A stretch of DNA of 64,000 nt, taken from positions 806,001 through 870,000 of the forward strand of contig NZ_CBDDIE010000003.1 in the NCBI RefSeq assembly GCF_965228805.1, in the 5' to 3' direction. The DNA is from JASBTN01 sp965228805 (GTDB taxonomy: Bacteria; Pseudomonadota; Alphaproteobacteria; Rhodobacterales; Rhodobacteraceae). Under the pieces are notes generated by a model. It saw only the letters and a program-made list of their open reading frames with translations, made no database searches and had not been told where the DNA came from. Each line of letters opens with the position of its first letter. The first letter of the stretch is position 1. Below are positions 47,451 to 57,245 of the stretch, piece by piece. Made by a program: the position numbers and the translations under genes.

Positions 47451-47466
47451 CGGGCCCGAAGGCCCG
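47451..47466 (-). promoter_or_regulatory. Intercistronic C(UUCG)G hairpin between the binding-protein gene and livF
   Basis: On the minus strand CGGGCC-TTCG-GGCCCG forms a six-pair stem closed by an extra-stable cUUCGg tetraloop. It lies 24 bases past the binding-protein stop with no T-run. Such hairpins often protect the upstream mRNA and let the solute-binding protein be made in excess. Confidence 0.6.
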
Positions 47467-47490
47467 AACGTGTCTTTCACAGGCAGATGC

Positions 47491-48777
47491 TTACTGGCAC
47501 TGGCCCGCGATGTTGTTCTCGGCGGCGTAGGCGGCCGAATCTTCGTCGATCAGCGGCTGGATCACATCCATGTCCGACCCGCCGAAATCCGAGATCAGCG
47601 ACCATTTTCCAGCCGAAGCGTCCCACTGCTGGATCGCACCGGTGCCCGGACCGCCGTGGTTGGCACAGCTGACTTCGAACGAGGGGCCAAAGCCGCCCAT
47701 GCCCAGTTCGGCCATGCGTTCATCGGTGATCTGCAGCGCTTCCATGCCGTCGCGCATCATCGCCGGGGTGATGTCCGCGGTGCCGTGGATTTCCTGCGCC
47801 TTGCGGGCAGCTTCCGCCATCAGCATGGCGGCATAGACGCCACGGTTGTAGATCGCCTTGCCGATGTTGTCGCCGGCGCCGGCAGCCTTGCCGCTGTCCA
47901 CGACGTATTTCTGGATGTCGGCAAAGACCGGGTAATCCGAACCCACACCGTGGAAGGTCACGGCCTTGTAGCCCTGCGCCTTGGCGCCGGCCGGGGTCAC
48001 GTCATGGTCACCACCCGACCACCACACGCCGATGAAGTTCTCCATCGGGAAGCGGATGTTGGCGGCTTCCTGGATCGCGACCTGGTTCATCACGCCCCAG
48101 CCCCACATCAGGACATAGTCGGGCTTTTCGCGGCGGATCTGCAGCCACTGCGACTTCTGTTCCTGACCCGGGTGGTCAACCGGGATCGCGGTGAACTTGA
48201 ACCCGTGCTTTTCGGCCAGGCCTTCCAGCGTGCGGATCGGTTCCTTGCCGTAGGCGGAGTTGTGGAACACCAGCGCGATCGACTTGCCGCTCAGGTCACC
48301 ACCGTTGATTTCCAGCAGGTGGTTCACCGCCAGCGAGGCGCCGTTCCAGTAGTTGGCCGGGAAGTTGAACACGTGGCTGAACACGTTGCCGTTCGCAGCC
48401 GAGGTACGGCCGTAGCCCGGGGTGTAGAGCGGGATGTTATCCGCGGTCACCTTGGGGATCAGCTGGTAGGTGATACCGGTCGACAGCGGGTTGTAGACCA
48501 GCGCACCTTCGCCCTTGGTCGACTCGTAGCATTCAACGCCCTTCTCGGTGTTGTAGCCGGTTTCGCATTCGATCACGTTGACCGGAACGCCACCGATGCC
48601 ACCGTCACGCTCGTTCAGCAGCGTGAAATAGTCGGCATAACCGTCGGCGTAGGGGATGCCACCGGCGGCATAGGGGCCAGTGCGATAGCTGAGCGAGGGG
48701 AACACCAGGTCCGCCATCGCCGGGGCGCCGACCATCATGGTAGCGACGGCTACCGTTGCGAGTTTCTTCAATTTCAT
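47491..48777 (-). CDS. ABC transporter substrate-binding protein (LivJ/LivK family)
   Basis: A 428-residue periplasmic binding protein of the branched-chain amino acid type. A Sec signal peptide ends near residue 22 (GAPAMA), after a basic start (MKLKKLA). The mature part begins LVFPSLSYRTGPYA and holds GYADYFTLLNERDGGIGG. The subfamily is the one usually found next to acyl-CoA synthetases, so the ligand is more likely a carboxylic acid than an amino acid; this is inference. GGAGGAAAG precedes the ATG. Confidence 0.92.
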   Translation of the reverse strand: MKLKKLATVAVATMMVGAPAMADLVFPSLSYRTGPYAAGGIPYADGYADYFTLLNERDGGIGGVPVNVIECETGYNTEKGVECYESTKGEGALVYNPLSTGITYQLIPKVTADNIPLYTPGYGRTSAANGNVFSHVFNFPANYWNGASLAVNHLLEINGGDLSGKSIALVFHNSAYGKEPIRTLEGLAEKHGFKFTAIPVDHPGQEQKSQWLQIRREKPDYVLMWGWGVMNQVAIQEAANIRFPMENFIGVWWSGGDHDVTPAGAKAQGYKAVTFHGVGSDYPVFADIQKYVVDSGKAAGAGDNIGKAIYNRGVYAAMLMAEAARKAQEIHGTADITPAMMRDGMEALQITDERMAELGMGGFGPSFEVSCANHGGPGTGAIQQWDASAGKWSLISDFGGSDMDVIQPLIDEDSAAYAAENNIAGQCQ

Positions 48778-48859
48778 TTTTGCTTTCCTCCCTAGGTTTG
48801 CAAATTTTCCGCGCCCGACCTCCACCGGGTCGCGAACTCGGGTAGTGGCGCCTGCCCGC

Positions 48860-49936
48860 TTAGTGCGGGAAGGGCCACAATCTCAGTTTCTCCTTGGTCA
48901 GGCGCCACAGCTGCGCCAGCCCGTGCGGCTCGAGGATCAGGAAGACGATGATCAGACCGCCGACGATGATGAACTCCAGGTGGGCCGCCAGGTCTGTGGG
49001 CCAGCCCAGGCCACCCACCAGCGTGTTCTTCAGAAGCACCGGCAGGAGGACCATGAAGGCCGCGCCGGCGAAGCTGCCGAAGATCGAGCCCAGGCCGCCG
49101 ATGATGATCATGAACAGGATCAGGAACGACTTCTGGATGCCGAAGGCTTCACCGACTTCCGCCGCGCCCAGGTAGACCGAGAAGAACAGCGCACCGGCGA
49201 TGCCGACGAAGAACGAGCTGACCGCAAAGGCCGTCAGCTTGGCCATCAGCGGGTTCACCCCGATGATCTCGGCGGCGATGTCCATGTCGCGAATGCCCAT
49301 CCACTTGCGCCCGGTCATGCCGCGCGTCAGGTTGCGCGCAATCCAGGCCACGAACACCAGGAACACCAGGCAGATCAGATATTTGGCCCAGGCTTCGGTG
49401 TTGGGACCGGTGACGATGATACCGAACACGGTGCGTTCCGGCGCGTTGATCTGACCCGAGGCCGAATAGTTGTAGAACCACGGCACCTTGTTGAACAGCC
49501 AGACCAGAAAGAACTGAGCGGCCAGGGTGGCCACGGCCAGGTAGAACCCCTTGATCCGCAGCGACGGCAGGCCGAAGGCGACCCCGACCATGGCGGTGAT
49601 CCCACCGGCCAGCAGCACATGGATCACGATCGAGATCTCGGGGAAGGCGACCATCAGCTTGTAGCAGGCATAGGCCCCCACCGCCATGAATCCGCCCGTG
49701 CCCAGGCTGACCTGCCCGGCGTAACCGGTCAGGATGTTCAGCCCCAGCGCGGCAATCGCGTAGATGAAGAACGGTGCGAAGACCGAGTTCACCCAGTAGT
49801 CGTTCACGAAGAACGGGATCACCAGGAAGGCGACGGCGATGGCAGTCCAGTATCCGGCACGATCCAGGCGGATCGGAAAGGTCTGGTTGTCCTCGCGATA
49901 GGACGTTTTGAAGTCTCCAGCTTCACGGTAGAACAT
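48860..49936 (-). CDS. livM: Branched-chain-type ABC transporter permease LivM
   Basis: A 358-residue inner-membrane permease with about nine hydrophobic segments. The family core is visible: ALGLNILTGYAGQVSLGTGGFMAVGAY, SLRIKGFYLAVATLAAQ and GGLGSIFGSFAGAAFM. A cytoplasmic N-terminal stretch of about 30 residues (MFYREAGDFKTSYR) is somewhat long. It follows livH by 3 bases and precedes the binding-protein gene. Confidence 0.93.
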   Translation of the reverse strand: MFYREAGDFKTSYREDNQTFPIRLDRAGYWTAIAVAFLVIPFFVNDYWVNSVFAPFFIYAIAALGLNILTGYAGQVSLGTGGFMAVGAYACYKLMVAFPEISIVIHVLLAGGITAMVGVAFGLPSLRIKGFYLAVATLAAQFFLVWLFNKVPWFYNYSASGQINAPERTVFGIIVTGPNTEAWAKYLICLVFLVFVAWIARNLTRGMTGRKWMGIRDMDIAAEIIGVNPLMAKLTAFAVSSFFVGIAGALFFSVYLGAAEVGEAFGIQKSFLILFMIIIGGLGSIFGSFAGAAFMVLLPVLLKNTLVGGLGWPTDLAAHLEFIIVGGLIIVFLILEPHGLAQLWRLTKEKLRLWPFPH

Positions 49937-49939
49937 GTA

Positions 49940-50938
49940 TCAGACCCTCTCGATGATCTTTTCGCCGAACAGGCCCTGCGGCCGGAACACGAGGAAGAGA
50001 AGCGCCAGCATATAGGCGAACCAGTTTTCAGTAGCACCGCCCAGGAAGGGCGCACCGATGGCAAACTCGAACAGTTTCTCGCCCACACCGATGATCAGGC
50101 CGCCGACGATGGCGCCGGGGATCGAGGTAAAGCCACCCAGCATCAGAACCGGCAGGGCTTTCAGCGCGATCAGGGACAGCGAGAACTGAACACCCGACTT
50201 GGCGCCCCACATGATGCCCGCGACCAGGGCCACGAAACCGGCCAGCGACCAGACCAGAACCCAGATGAAGCGCAGCGAGATGCCGACCGACAGGGCGGCC
50301 TGGTGGTCATCGGCCACGGCGCGCATGGCGCGGCCCTGTTTGGTGTATTGCGAGAACGCCACCAGCGAGGCCACCAGGACAACCGCGACCAGGGCCGCAA
50401 CAATGTCCAGTTGGTCGATGAAGAAGCCATAGAAGTCATCGCCGCCCAGCCAGGCCGTATTTTCTTCGATCCAGAATGAACCGCCCTGCGGCAGGCCGAC
50501 GTCGAGGGTCTTGATTTCCGAGCCCCACATGATGTCGCCGAAACCTTCCATGAAATAGGCCAGACCGATGGTCGCCATGAACAGGATGATATCCGGCTGA
50601 CCGACCAGGTGGTGCAGGATGTATTTCTCGACAATCCAGGCGAATAGCACCATGACGCAGGCGGTCAGCAGGATCGCCAGAACCGCCGGCACATGCCAGC
50701 CGAAATGGTGGATTTCCGTGCCCAGCACCGCGTTGATCAGGTGGGCAAAGGGCACCTGGCCCTTCTGGATGCCGACCAGGGTCATCGCCGCGAACAGCGC
50801 CATGACGCCCTGGGCGTAGTTGAAAATGCCGGACGCCTTGAAGATCAGGACGAAACCCAGCGCGACAAGCGCATAGAGCACCCCGGCCATCAGACCGTTC
50901 AGGGTGACCTCTATCGCGTAAAGAAGTTGTGTAGGCAT
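49940..50938 (-). CDS. livH: Branched-chain-type ABC transporter permease LivH
   Basis: A 332-residue inner-membrane permease with about eight hydrophobic segments. It begins with the family pattern LNGLMAGVLYALVALGFVLIFKASG and contains RAVADDHQAALSVGI, then LPVLMLGGFTSIPGAIVGGL. I start at MPTQLLYAIE (ATG 50938); an upstream in-frame start at 50971 lies in the spacer after livG. It is translated 13 bases after livG. Confidence 0.93.
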   Translation of the reverse strand: MPTQLLYAIEVTLNGLMAGVLYALVALGFVLIFKASGIFNYAQGVMALFAAMTLVGIQKGQVPFAHLINAVLGTEIHHFGWHVPAVLAILLTACVMVLFAWIVEKYILHHLVGQPDIILFMATIGLAYFMEGFGDIMWGSEIKTLDVGLPQGGSFWIEENTAWLGGDDFYGFFIDQLDIVAALVAVVLVASLVAFSQYTKQGRAMRAVADDHQAALSVGISLRFIWVLVWSLAGFVALVAGIMWGAKSGVQFSLSLIALKALPVLMLGGFTSIPGAIVGGLIIGVGEKLFEFAIGAPFLGGATENWFAYMLALLFLVFRPQGLFGEKIIERV

Positions 50939-50951
50939 GTCTTCCCCCGCC

Positions 50952-51806
50952 TCAATCGTGCGCCACGCCAAGATAGGCGTCGATCACATCCTGGTTGTTG
51001 CGCACCTCGTCCGGCGTGCCGTCCCCGATTTTCTTGCCGTAATCCATCACGACCACACGGTCGGACAGGTCCATGACCACGCCCATGTCGTGTTCGATCA
51101 GGGCGATGGTGGTGCCGAATTCGTCATTCACGTCGAGGATGAAGCGGCTCATGTCCTCTTTCTCTTCGACGTTCATGCCAGCCATCGGTTCGTCGAGCAG
51201 AAGCAGCGACGGTTCGGCGGCGAGCGCCCGGGCCAGTTCCACGCGTTTCTTCAACCCGTAGGGCAGGCGACCGACCGGCGTCTTGCGGATGTGCTGGATC
51301 TCGAGGAAGTCGATCACCTTCTCGACCTTCTCGCGGTTTTCCAGCTCTTCGCGCTCGGCTTTGCCCCACCACATGGCCTGCTGAAACATGTTGGTTTTCA
51401 TGTAGTTCAGGCGACCGGTCATGATGTTGTCCAGAACGGACATGCCGTCGAACAGGGCGATGTTCTGGAAGGTCCGGGCCAAGCCCTGCTGCGCCACCTG
51501 GTAAGGTTTCATCGGCGGGCGTTTCGCACCACGGAACCAAACCTCGCCTTCCTGCGGCTTGTAGAAGCCCGAGATGACGTTCAGCATCGAGGACTTACCG
51601 GCGCCGTTCGGGCCGATGATCGCGCGGATCTCGCCTTCGCGGATGTCGAAGGAGATATCCTTGATCGCGACCACACCGCCAAAGCGCAGGGTAATGTTCT
51701 TGAGGTCCATCACCACGCCGCCAATGGTGCGGCCATCCTCGGTGACATAGCTGTCCGGGCTCATGGCCGGGTTTGCATCGGTGCTCATGTTCACTGCATC
51801 CATCAT
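50952..51806 (-). CDS. livG: Branched-chain-type ABC transporter ATP-binding protein LivG
   Basis: The second ATPase of the importer. The 284-residue protein has Walker A GPNGAGKSS, the linker PYGLKKRVELARALA in place of a strict LSGGQ, and Walker B LLLLDEPMAGM. An N-terminal extension of about 33 residues comes before the conserved MDLKNITLRFGG. The start overlaps the stop of the acyl-CoA synthetase gene by 4 bases, coupling import with CoA activation. Confidence 0.93.
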   Translation of the reverse strand: MMDAVNMSTDANPAMSPDSYVTEDGRTIGGVVMDLKNITLRFGGVVAIKDISFDIREGEIRAIIGPNGAGKSSMLNVISGFYKPQEGEVWFRGAKRPPMKPYQVAQQGLARTFQNIALFDGMSVLDNIMTGRLNYMKTNMFQQAMWWGKAEREELENREKVEKVIDFLEIQHIRKTPVGRLPYGLKKRVELARALAAEPSLLLLDEPMAGMNVEEKEDMSRFILDVNDEFGTTIALIEHDMGVVMDLSDRVVVMDYGKKIGDGTPDEVRNNQDVIDAYLGVAHD

Positions 51807-53962
51807 TCCGCGGCCATCCCCTGTTTGCTGTCCACCACCGCGGCATCGCGGATATCCAGCGTGGCCTTGATCGCGCCCTTGCGGCCGTCCTCATAGGTCA
51901 CTTCGGTTTCGATGAACTGTTCCGATTTGCCGGTGTAGAGCGCGTCGATCAGCGGCGAATACTTGTCCTCGACCACCACGCGGCGCACCTTGCGGGTCCG
52001 GGTCATTTCGCCGTCATCCGCGTCCAGTTCCTTGTGCAGGACCAGGAAGCGGTGGATCTGGCAGCCCGACAGCATCTCGTCCTCGGCCACCGACTTGTTG
52101 ACGGTCTCCACATGCTCCTGGATCGTCTCCAGCACCCGCGGATGGCCCGCCAGTTCCTGGTAGGAAGCATAGGCGATGTTGTTGCGTTCGGCCCAGTTGC
52201 CGACGGCGGTCAGGTCGATGTTGATGAAGGCCGTGCACATGTCGCGGCCATTGCCGAAGACCACCGCTTCCAGGATGTCCGGGTAGAACTTCAGTTTGTT
52301 TTCAACGTACTTGGGCGCGAACATCCGGCCATCGGCCATCTTGCCCACGTCCTTGGCGCGGTCGATGATGCGCAGGTGCCCGGTCTTCTTGTCGAAGAAG
52401 CCCGCGTCACCGGTCGCCACCCAGCCTTCCTCATCCTTGGTGGATTTGGTCGAGTCCGGGTTGTTGTAATACTCGACGAAGGTGCCGGGGGAGCGATAGA
52501 AGATCTCGCCATTCTCGGCGATGTTGATCTCGACCCCCGGGGCGGGCACGCCGACCGTGTCATTGCGCACTTCGCCATCCGGCTGCACGGTGATGAACAC
52601 GGTGGCCTCGGTCTGACCATAGAGCTGTTTCAGGTTGATCCCCAGCGAGCGGTAGAACTCGAAGATCTCGGGGCCGATCGCTTCACCGGCAGTGTAACCC
52701 ACCCGGATGCGGCCAAAGCCCAGCGTGTCCTTCAAGGGGCCGTAGACCAGCACGTTGCCCATGCGATACTTGAAGTAATCGCGCAGGTTGCCGCGATAGA
52801 GGTTCAGAAGGATCGGGTCCTTCGCCTTGAAGTGATTGCGCACGTTCTTGCCGTGGCGCAGCTTGGCAAAGCCCAGGCGCACGGCGTTTTCGACGATGGT
52901 CTCCATCGCGAAACCGATGCCCATGGCATATTTCCACGCGGTCTTTACCCGGCGTTTCATGTCCGGCTTGGCCAGGCGGCGCTTCGGCATGCCGTATTTC
53001 TCGCCGATCCCGCCCTTCGCGAACTCCATGAAGTGGTGGAAGATCGCGTATTTCAGATCGCCCGAGTCATTCATGCGGATCATGACGTTGGTCAGCTGCG
53101 TTTCGAACACGCGCGGCGGGGCGAAGTAGTAGGTCGGCCCGATCTCGCGCAGGTCGGTCATCATCGTGTCCGCGCTTTCCGGGCAGTTCACGCAGAAGCC
53201 GCACCACATGGCCTGACCCAGCGAGAAGATGAAGTCGCCCACCCAAGCCATCGGCAGATAGGCCAGGATGTCCTCACCAGGCGACAGGGCGTCGAACTCG
53301 GACGAGTTCTTTGCGCTTTCGATGATGTTGCGGTTCGACAGGACCACGCCCTTGGGCTTGCCGGTGGTGCCCGAGGTATAGAGCATCACGCAGGTGCTGT
53401 CGTAATCCAGCTCGGCCTCACGTTCGGCCATCTCGCCTTCCAGGCGGTGGTGGGCAACGCGGCCTTCCTCCTGGATGTCGTGATACCAGTTCAGGTGGCT
53501 GTGGTCGTATTTGCGCATGCCGCGCTTGTCGTAATAGACGACATGTTCGATGTGGTGGATCTTGTCCTGGACCTCGATCACCTTGTCGACCTGTTCCTGG
53601 TCACCACAGATGACGAAACGCGCGCCGCAATGTTCCAGCACGTATTCCATCTCGTCGACGACGGCATCCTGATACAGCGGCACCGGCACGGCCCCGCATT
53701 TCTGTGCGGCGACCATGGCCCAGTAATGGGCCGGGCGGTTGCGGCCGATGATGGCGACGTGGTCGCCCTTGTTGATGCCCAAAGCCATAAGACCCAGCGC
53801 GAGGTTCTGGATTTCCTCGGCCGCCTCGGCCCAGGTCCAGCTCTGCCAGATCCCGAATTCTTTTTCGCGGTAAGCCGGGCGGTTCCCGAATTCCTTCACA
53901 TTCCGGGCAAGCAATGCCGGAATGGAAGCAAACGCGCCTGCGGCGGCTAGTTCTTGTGCCAA
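51803..53962 (-). CDS. Long-chain-type acyl-CoA synthetase (AMP-forming)
   Basis: A 719-residue adenylate-forming ligase that would activate a carboxylic acid as its acyl-CoA. The P-loop YTSGTTGKPKGVVLSN, LYGQTEATVF and the hinge region WVATGDAGFFDKKTGHLRIIDR are all present. I start it at TTG 53962: GGGAGGAC sits 5 bases upstream, and the first conserved residues follow (AQELAAAGAFAS). The open frame continues upstream but has no family resemblance. It leads the operon with a LIV importer and faces a divergent histidine kinase. Confidence 0.9.
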   Translation of the reverse strand: MAQELAAAGAFASIPALLARNVKEFGNRPAYREKEFGIWQSWTWAEAAEEIQNLALGLMALGINKGDHVAIIGRNRPAHYWAMVAAQKCGAVPVPLYQDAVVDEMEYVLEHCGARFVICGDQEQVDKVIEVQDKIHHIEHVVYYDKRGMRKYDHSHLNWYHDIQEEGRVAHHRLEGEMAEREAELDYDSTCVMLYTSGTTGKPKGVVLSNRNIIESAKNSSEFDALSPGEDILAYLPMAWVGDFIFSLGQAMWCGFCVNCPESADTMMTDLREIGPTYYFAPPRVFETQLTNVMIRMNDSGDLKYAIFHHFMEFAKGGIGEKYGMPKRRLAKPDMKRRVKTAWKYAMGIGFAMETIVENAVRLGFAKLRHGKNVRNHFKAKDPILLNLYRGNLRDYFKYRMGNVLVYGPLKDTLGFGRIRVGYTAGEAIGPEIFEFYRSLGINLKQLYGQTEATVFITVQPDGEVRNDTVGVPAPGVEINIAENGEIFYRSPGTFVEYYNNPDSTKSTKDEEGWVATGDAGFFDKKTGHLRIIDRAKDVGKMADGRMFAPKYVENKLKFYPDILEAVVFGNGRDMCTAFINIDLTAVGNWAERNNIAYASYQELAGHPRVLETIQEHVETVNKSVAEDEMLSGCQIHRFLVLHKELDADDGEMTRTRKVRRVVVEDKYSPLIDALYTGKSEQFIETEVTYEDGRKGAIKATLDIRDAAVVDSKQGMAAE

Positions 53963-54164
53963 ATTGTCCTCCCACCGTCGGTCTGTCCGACGTTCATGAC
54001 TGCGCGAGCCGTTTTGCCCAGCAGCCTGACCACAAAAAATTTCAGGTGCAAAGGTTTCCGCAGTTTTTCCCAATCCTAACGAATTGTTACGGACGCTGCG
54101 GCAGTCGCGCGAACCCTTTAACTCAAGGGCTTCGAGTGTTAGCGAGAGAGGGGAGGACAGGCCC
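53963..54164. promoter_or_regulatory. Divergent promoter region between acyl-CoA synthetase and histidine kinase
   Basis: About 200 bases with no gene lie between two divergent genes, more AT-rich near 54020-54090. They must hold both promoters and probably the site for the co-encoded response regulator. I could not pick out a clear dyad or -35/-10 pair. Confidence 0.45.
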
Positions 54165-56084
54165 ATGCCACGCAAATCTTACGACACGCCCGCCCTGACC
54201 CAGGCCGGTCTGAACCTGATCCAGCAGGCCCTGTCGATCTATGATTCGGATTTGAAGCTGGCGGTGTCAAATCGCAAGTTCGCCGAGATGTTCACCCTGC
54301 CCGCCCGCCTGACCACGCCGGGCGCGGATTTTGCAGAAACGATCCGCTTCCTGGTCGATCGCGGCGAATATGGCGAGGTGCTGGACCCCGACGGGTTCGT
54401 GCAGAGCCGGGTTGAACAGGCCCTGGCGTTTGAGCCGCATTACGTCGAACGGACCCGCGCCAATGGCCGCATGATCTCGATCGAAGGCAGCCCGCTGCCC
54501 CAAGGCGGCTGGGTCACGGTCTATACCGACATTACCCAGGTCAAACGGCAGGAGACGCTCTTGCGTGCCCGATCCGAAGAGCTGTCGGACCAGGTGCTGA
54601 CTCATTCCGAGGAGCTGGCCCAGACCAACCGCGCGCTGGCCGCCGCCAACGCGCAGTTGGAGGAAACCAAGCGCCAGCTGACCGAGATGGAAAGCCGCAC
54701 CCGCCTGACCGCCGAGATGATGCCCGCCCATATCGCGCGTATCGACACGGATCAGTATTACACCTTCTCGAACCGGCGGCTGGGGTCTGTCATGCCGGGG
54801 CGGCCGTCGAACCTGCTGGGGCTGCACGCCTCCGAGGCGCTGGGGGAAGAGGCCTATGGCCGAATTGCCCCCTATTTCCAACGTGCCTTTGCCGGAGAAC
54901 CCTCGGTGTTCGAGTTTACCCACGAAGGCTCCGGCCGTCGCATCCGGGTCGCTCTGACTCCGGATCTGGATGAGGGCGAGATCACCGGCGTCTATATCCT
55001 GTCGATGGATGTCACAGAAGAAGCCCAGGCCCGCGCCGCGCTGAACCAGACCCGCAAACGCGAGCTGGCGGCGCAGATGACCAATGGCATGGCGCATGAT
55101 TTCTCGAACCTACTGACCATCATCCTGGGGCTGCAATCGCGCCTGTCCGGCATGGAACTGACTGGGGACGCGCGCGAACTGGTGGACGCCACCCATGCTG
55201 CCGTGCGTAGGGGCGGCACTCTTTTGGACCGGATCGCGTCGATCTCCGGGCATCGCGAAATGCGCTTCGAGGCAACCGACATACCCGAGCTTCTGCGTGG
55301 ACTTGAAGCGCTGGCCGGCCCCACCCTGCCCGAAGGTATTGCCCTGGACATCACGCTGGAGGGGCTGGACGAACCGGTGCTGATGGACGCCGGATCGGTT
55401 CAAGACGCGCTTCTGAACCTGATCATCAACGCGACCCACGCGATCGGCTCCGCTGGGGGCACGATCTGGCTGACCGTGCGCGCGATCCGTGAAACCTGGA
55501 TCGAGTTCCGCGTGACCGACACCGGCCCGGGTTTCTCGCCCGAGGCACTGGAACACGCGCTGGACCCGTTCTTCACCACCAAGGGCGGGGATGGCTCCGG
55601 CCTTGGGCTGGCGATGGTCTACGACCAGGCCAAGCTGGCGGGTGGCCAGGTCAAGATCATGAACGGTGACTGCGGCGGCGCTGTGGTGTCGATGCGCCTG
55701 CCCCTGCGCGCCGCACAGGCACCAATGGCCCCGCGCCTTGTGCTGCTGGTCGAAGACAACCCCGACATTCGCGAGGCAGTGCGCGAGATGCTGATCGTCA
55801 TGGGTCACCAGGTGGTCGAAGCGGCTTCGACCGAGGAAGCCGAAGCGCTGGTGGGGCTCGACGGGCTGGGTCTGATCCTGTCCGACATCGTGCTGGAAGG
55901 GGACGAGACCGGCCCCGACTTCCTGCGCCGACAGCTGGACGCGGGCCTGTCGATCCCCGCGCTCCTGATGACCTCGCTGCCGCCCGATGATACCCGCCGC
56001 GCCACCGCGCCGGTGCCGGTGTTGCCCAAACCCTTTACCCAGGCCGAGCTTTGCGCCTTTTTGTCCCAGGAGGTTTCCCCATGA
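54165..56084 (+). CDS. PAS-domain hybrid sensor histidine kinase
   Basis: A 639-residue soluble hybrid kinase. Order: an N-terminal PAS-7-like domain (about 10-130), a coiled coil (about 140-185), a second PAS domain (about 190-290), the phosphoacceptor H-box MAHDFSNLLTII, an ATPase domain with NLIINATHA, DTGPGFSP and GSGLGLAMV, and a receiver domain (LVEDNPDIRE, acceptor Asp in ILSDIVLEG, Lys in LPKPF). No membrane segment is seen, so it senses an internal signal. GGGGAGGAC precedes the ATG. It overlaps the regulator gene by 4 bases. Confidence 0.92.
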   Translation: MPRKSYDTPALTQAGLNLIQQALSIYDSDLKLAVSNRKFAEMFTLPARLTTPGADFAETIRFLVDRGEYGEVLDPDGFVQSRVEQALAFEPHYVERTRANGRMISIEGSPLPQGGWVTVYTDITQVKRQETLLRARSEELSDQVLTHSEELAQTNRALAAANAQLEETKRQLTEMESRTRLTAEMMPAHIARIDTDQYYTFSNRRLGSVMPGRPSNLLGLHASEALGEEAYGRIAPYFQRAFAGEPSVFEFTHEGSGRRIRVALTPDLDEGEITGVYILSMDVTEEAQARAALNQTRKRELAAQMTNGMAHDFSNLLTIILGLQSRLSGMELTGDARELVDATHAAVRRGGTLLDRIASISGHREMRFEATDIPELLRGLEALAGPTLPEGIALDITLEGLDEPVLMDAGSVQDALLNLIINATHAIGSAGGTIWLTVRAIRETWIEFRVTDTGPGFSPEALEHALDPFFTTKGGDGSGLGLAMVYDQAKLAGGQVKIMNGDCGGAVVSMRLPLRAAQAPMAPRLVLLVEDNPDIREAVREMLIVMGHQVVEAASTEEAEALVGLDGLGLILSDIVLEGDETGPDFLRRQLDAGLSIPALLMTSLPPDDTRRATAPVPVLPKPFTQAELCAFLSQEVSP

Positions 56085-56782
56085 CCCAACCCTTGGTTGC
56101 CATTCTGGACGACGAACCGGAAATCCGCCGCATGCTGTCGGGCGCCCTGGAGGACGCTGGCTTTCGCACCGCCAGCTTCGCCCGCGCGACCGAGTTCGAG
56201 GCGGCGCTGGCCTCCATGTCCCCCGATGTTTGCCTGGTCGACCTGGGCCTGCCGGACCGCGACGGGCTCACGCTCGTGCACCGGCTGGCTTTGGAATCAG
56301 GCGCCTCGATCATCATCATCTCGGGTCGCGCGCAGGTGCAGGATCGGGTGACGGGACTGGAGCTGGGCGCCGATGACTACATCATCAAACCGTTTGAACC
56401 GGCCGAGGTGGTCGCCCGTGTGCGCGCGCGCCTGCGGTCGGCCAAACCCGGCCCGCAGGCGTCCAACACCGCGCGCTTTGCCGGGTGGACCGCCCATTTC
56501 GACCGTTACGTGCTGGAGGACGAAAAGGGCGAGGAGGTGACGTTCTCCCACGCTGAAGGCGAGGTGCTGCGCCTGTTCCTGGACGCGCCCAAGCGGCTGA
56601 TTTCCCGCGCGCAGATGCAGGAAAGCCTGGGCGGAGTGGCCGGCGAAAGCTTCGACCGCGCGATGGATGTGCGCATCTCGCGCCTGCGCACGAAACTGCG
56701 CGAAGATCCGAAAAATCCCCGCCTGATCAAGACGATCTATGGGGCCGGGTACATCTTTCTGGGTGACGTGCGCTGGGGCTGA
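56081..56782 (+). CDS. OmpR-type response regulator
   Basis: A 233-residue DNA-binding regulator. The receiver domain shows the acidic pair in ILDDEPEIRR, the phosphoacceptor Asp in LVDLGLPDRDG and the Lys in IIKPFEPAEV. The winged helix at the C-terminus includes RAMDVRISRLRTKLREDP and LIKTIYGAGYIF. The start lies in the last codons of the kinase gene (ATGA). Together with the divergent ligase-importer operon this suggests control of carboxylate uptake. Confidence 0.94.
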   Translation: MTQPLVAILDDEPEIRRMLSGALEDAGFRTASFARATEFEAALASMSPDVCLVDLGLPDRDGLTLVHRLALESGASIIIISGRAQVQDRVTGLELGADDYIIKPFEPAEVVARVRARLRSAKPGPQASNTARFAGWTAHFDRYVLEDEKGEEVTFSHAEGEVLRLFLDAPKRLISRAQMQESLGGVAGESFDRAMDVRISRLRTKLREDPKNPRLIKTIYGAGYIFLGDVRWG

Positions 56783-56846
56783 TCCCGCGCGTGCATTCGG
56801 GGAAACCTGCCGTCTGTGCTATCCTCCACCACAGGAGGAGCGAACG

Positions 56847-57245
56847 ATGGACAAACTGCAATTCTATACCGCCCTGACCGCGCTGTGGGTGGCGCTGTCC
56901 TGGGTGCCCTACATTCTTGACCGCATTGCCACCCGGGGCCTGATGGGGGCGCTGGCGAATTACGACCCGAACGCGCGGCCACAATCGGCCTGGGCCCAAC
57001 GCGCCATGCGCGCGCATCGGGTCAATGTCGAGGCCTTTGTGGCCTTCGCCCCCTTGGCCGTCATGGCGATGATCCTGATCCCCGAGGACCCCTACCCGGG
57101 CCTCTTGGCCTCGACCTTCTTCGTCGGCATCGTTGCGCATTACGTGATCTACTGCGCGGGGATCGTCGTGCTCAGAACCCTGGCCTTCGCCGTTGCCGCC
57201 CTGTCAACTGCGGGCCTCGCCCTGCGCGTGCTGGGCGCGATCTGA
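56847..57245 (+). CDS. MAPEG family membrane protein
   Basis: A 132-residue protein with four hydrophobic segments, of the MAPEG (membrane-associated eicosanoid/glutathione metabolism) family. The pattern RAHRVNVEAFVAFAPLAVMA and the YVIYCAGIVVLRTLAF end region are typical. The bacterial role is unknown. AGGAGCGAACG precedes the ATG, and the stop overlaps the start of the next small gene by one base. Confidence 0.85.
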   Translation: MDKLQFYTALTALWVALSWVPYILDRIATRGLMGALANYDPNARPQSAWAQRAMRAHRVNVEAFVAFAPLAVMAMILIPEDPYPGLLASTFFVGIVAHYVIYCAGIVVLRTLAFAVAALSTAGLALRVLGAI

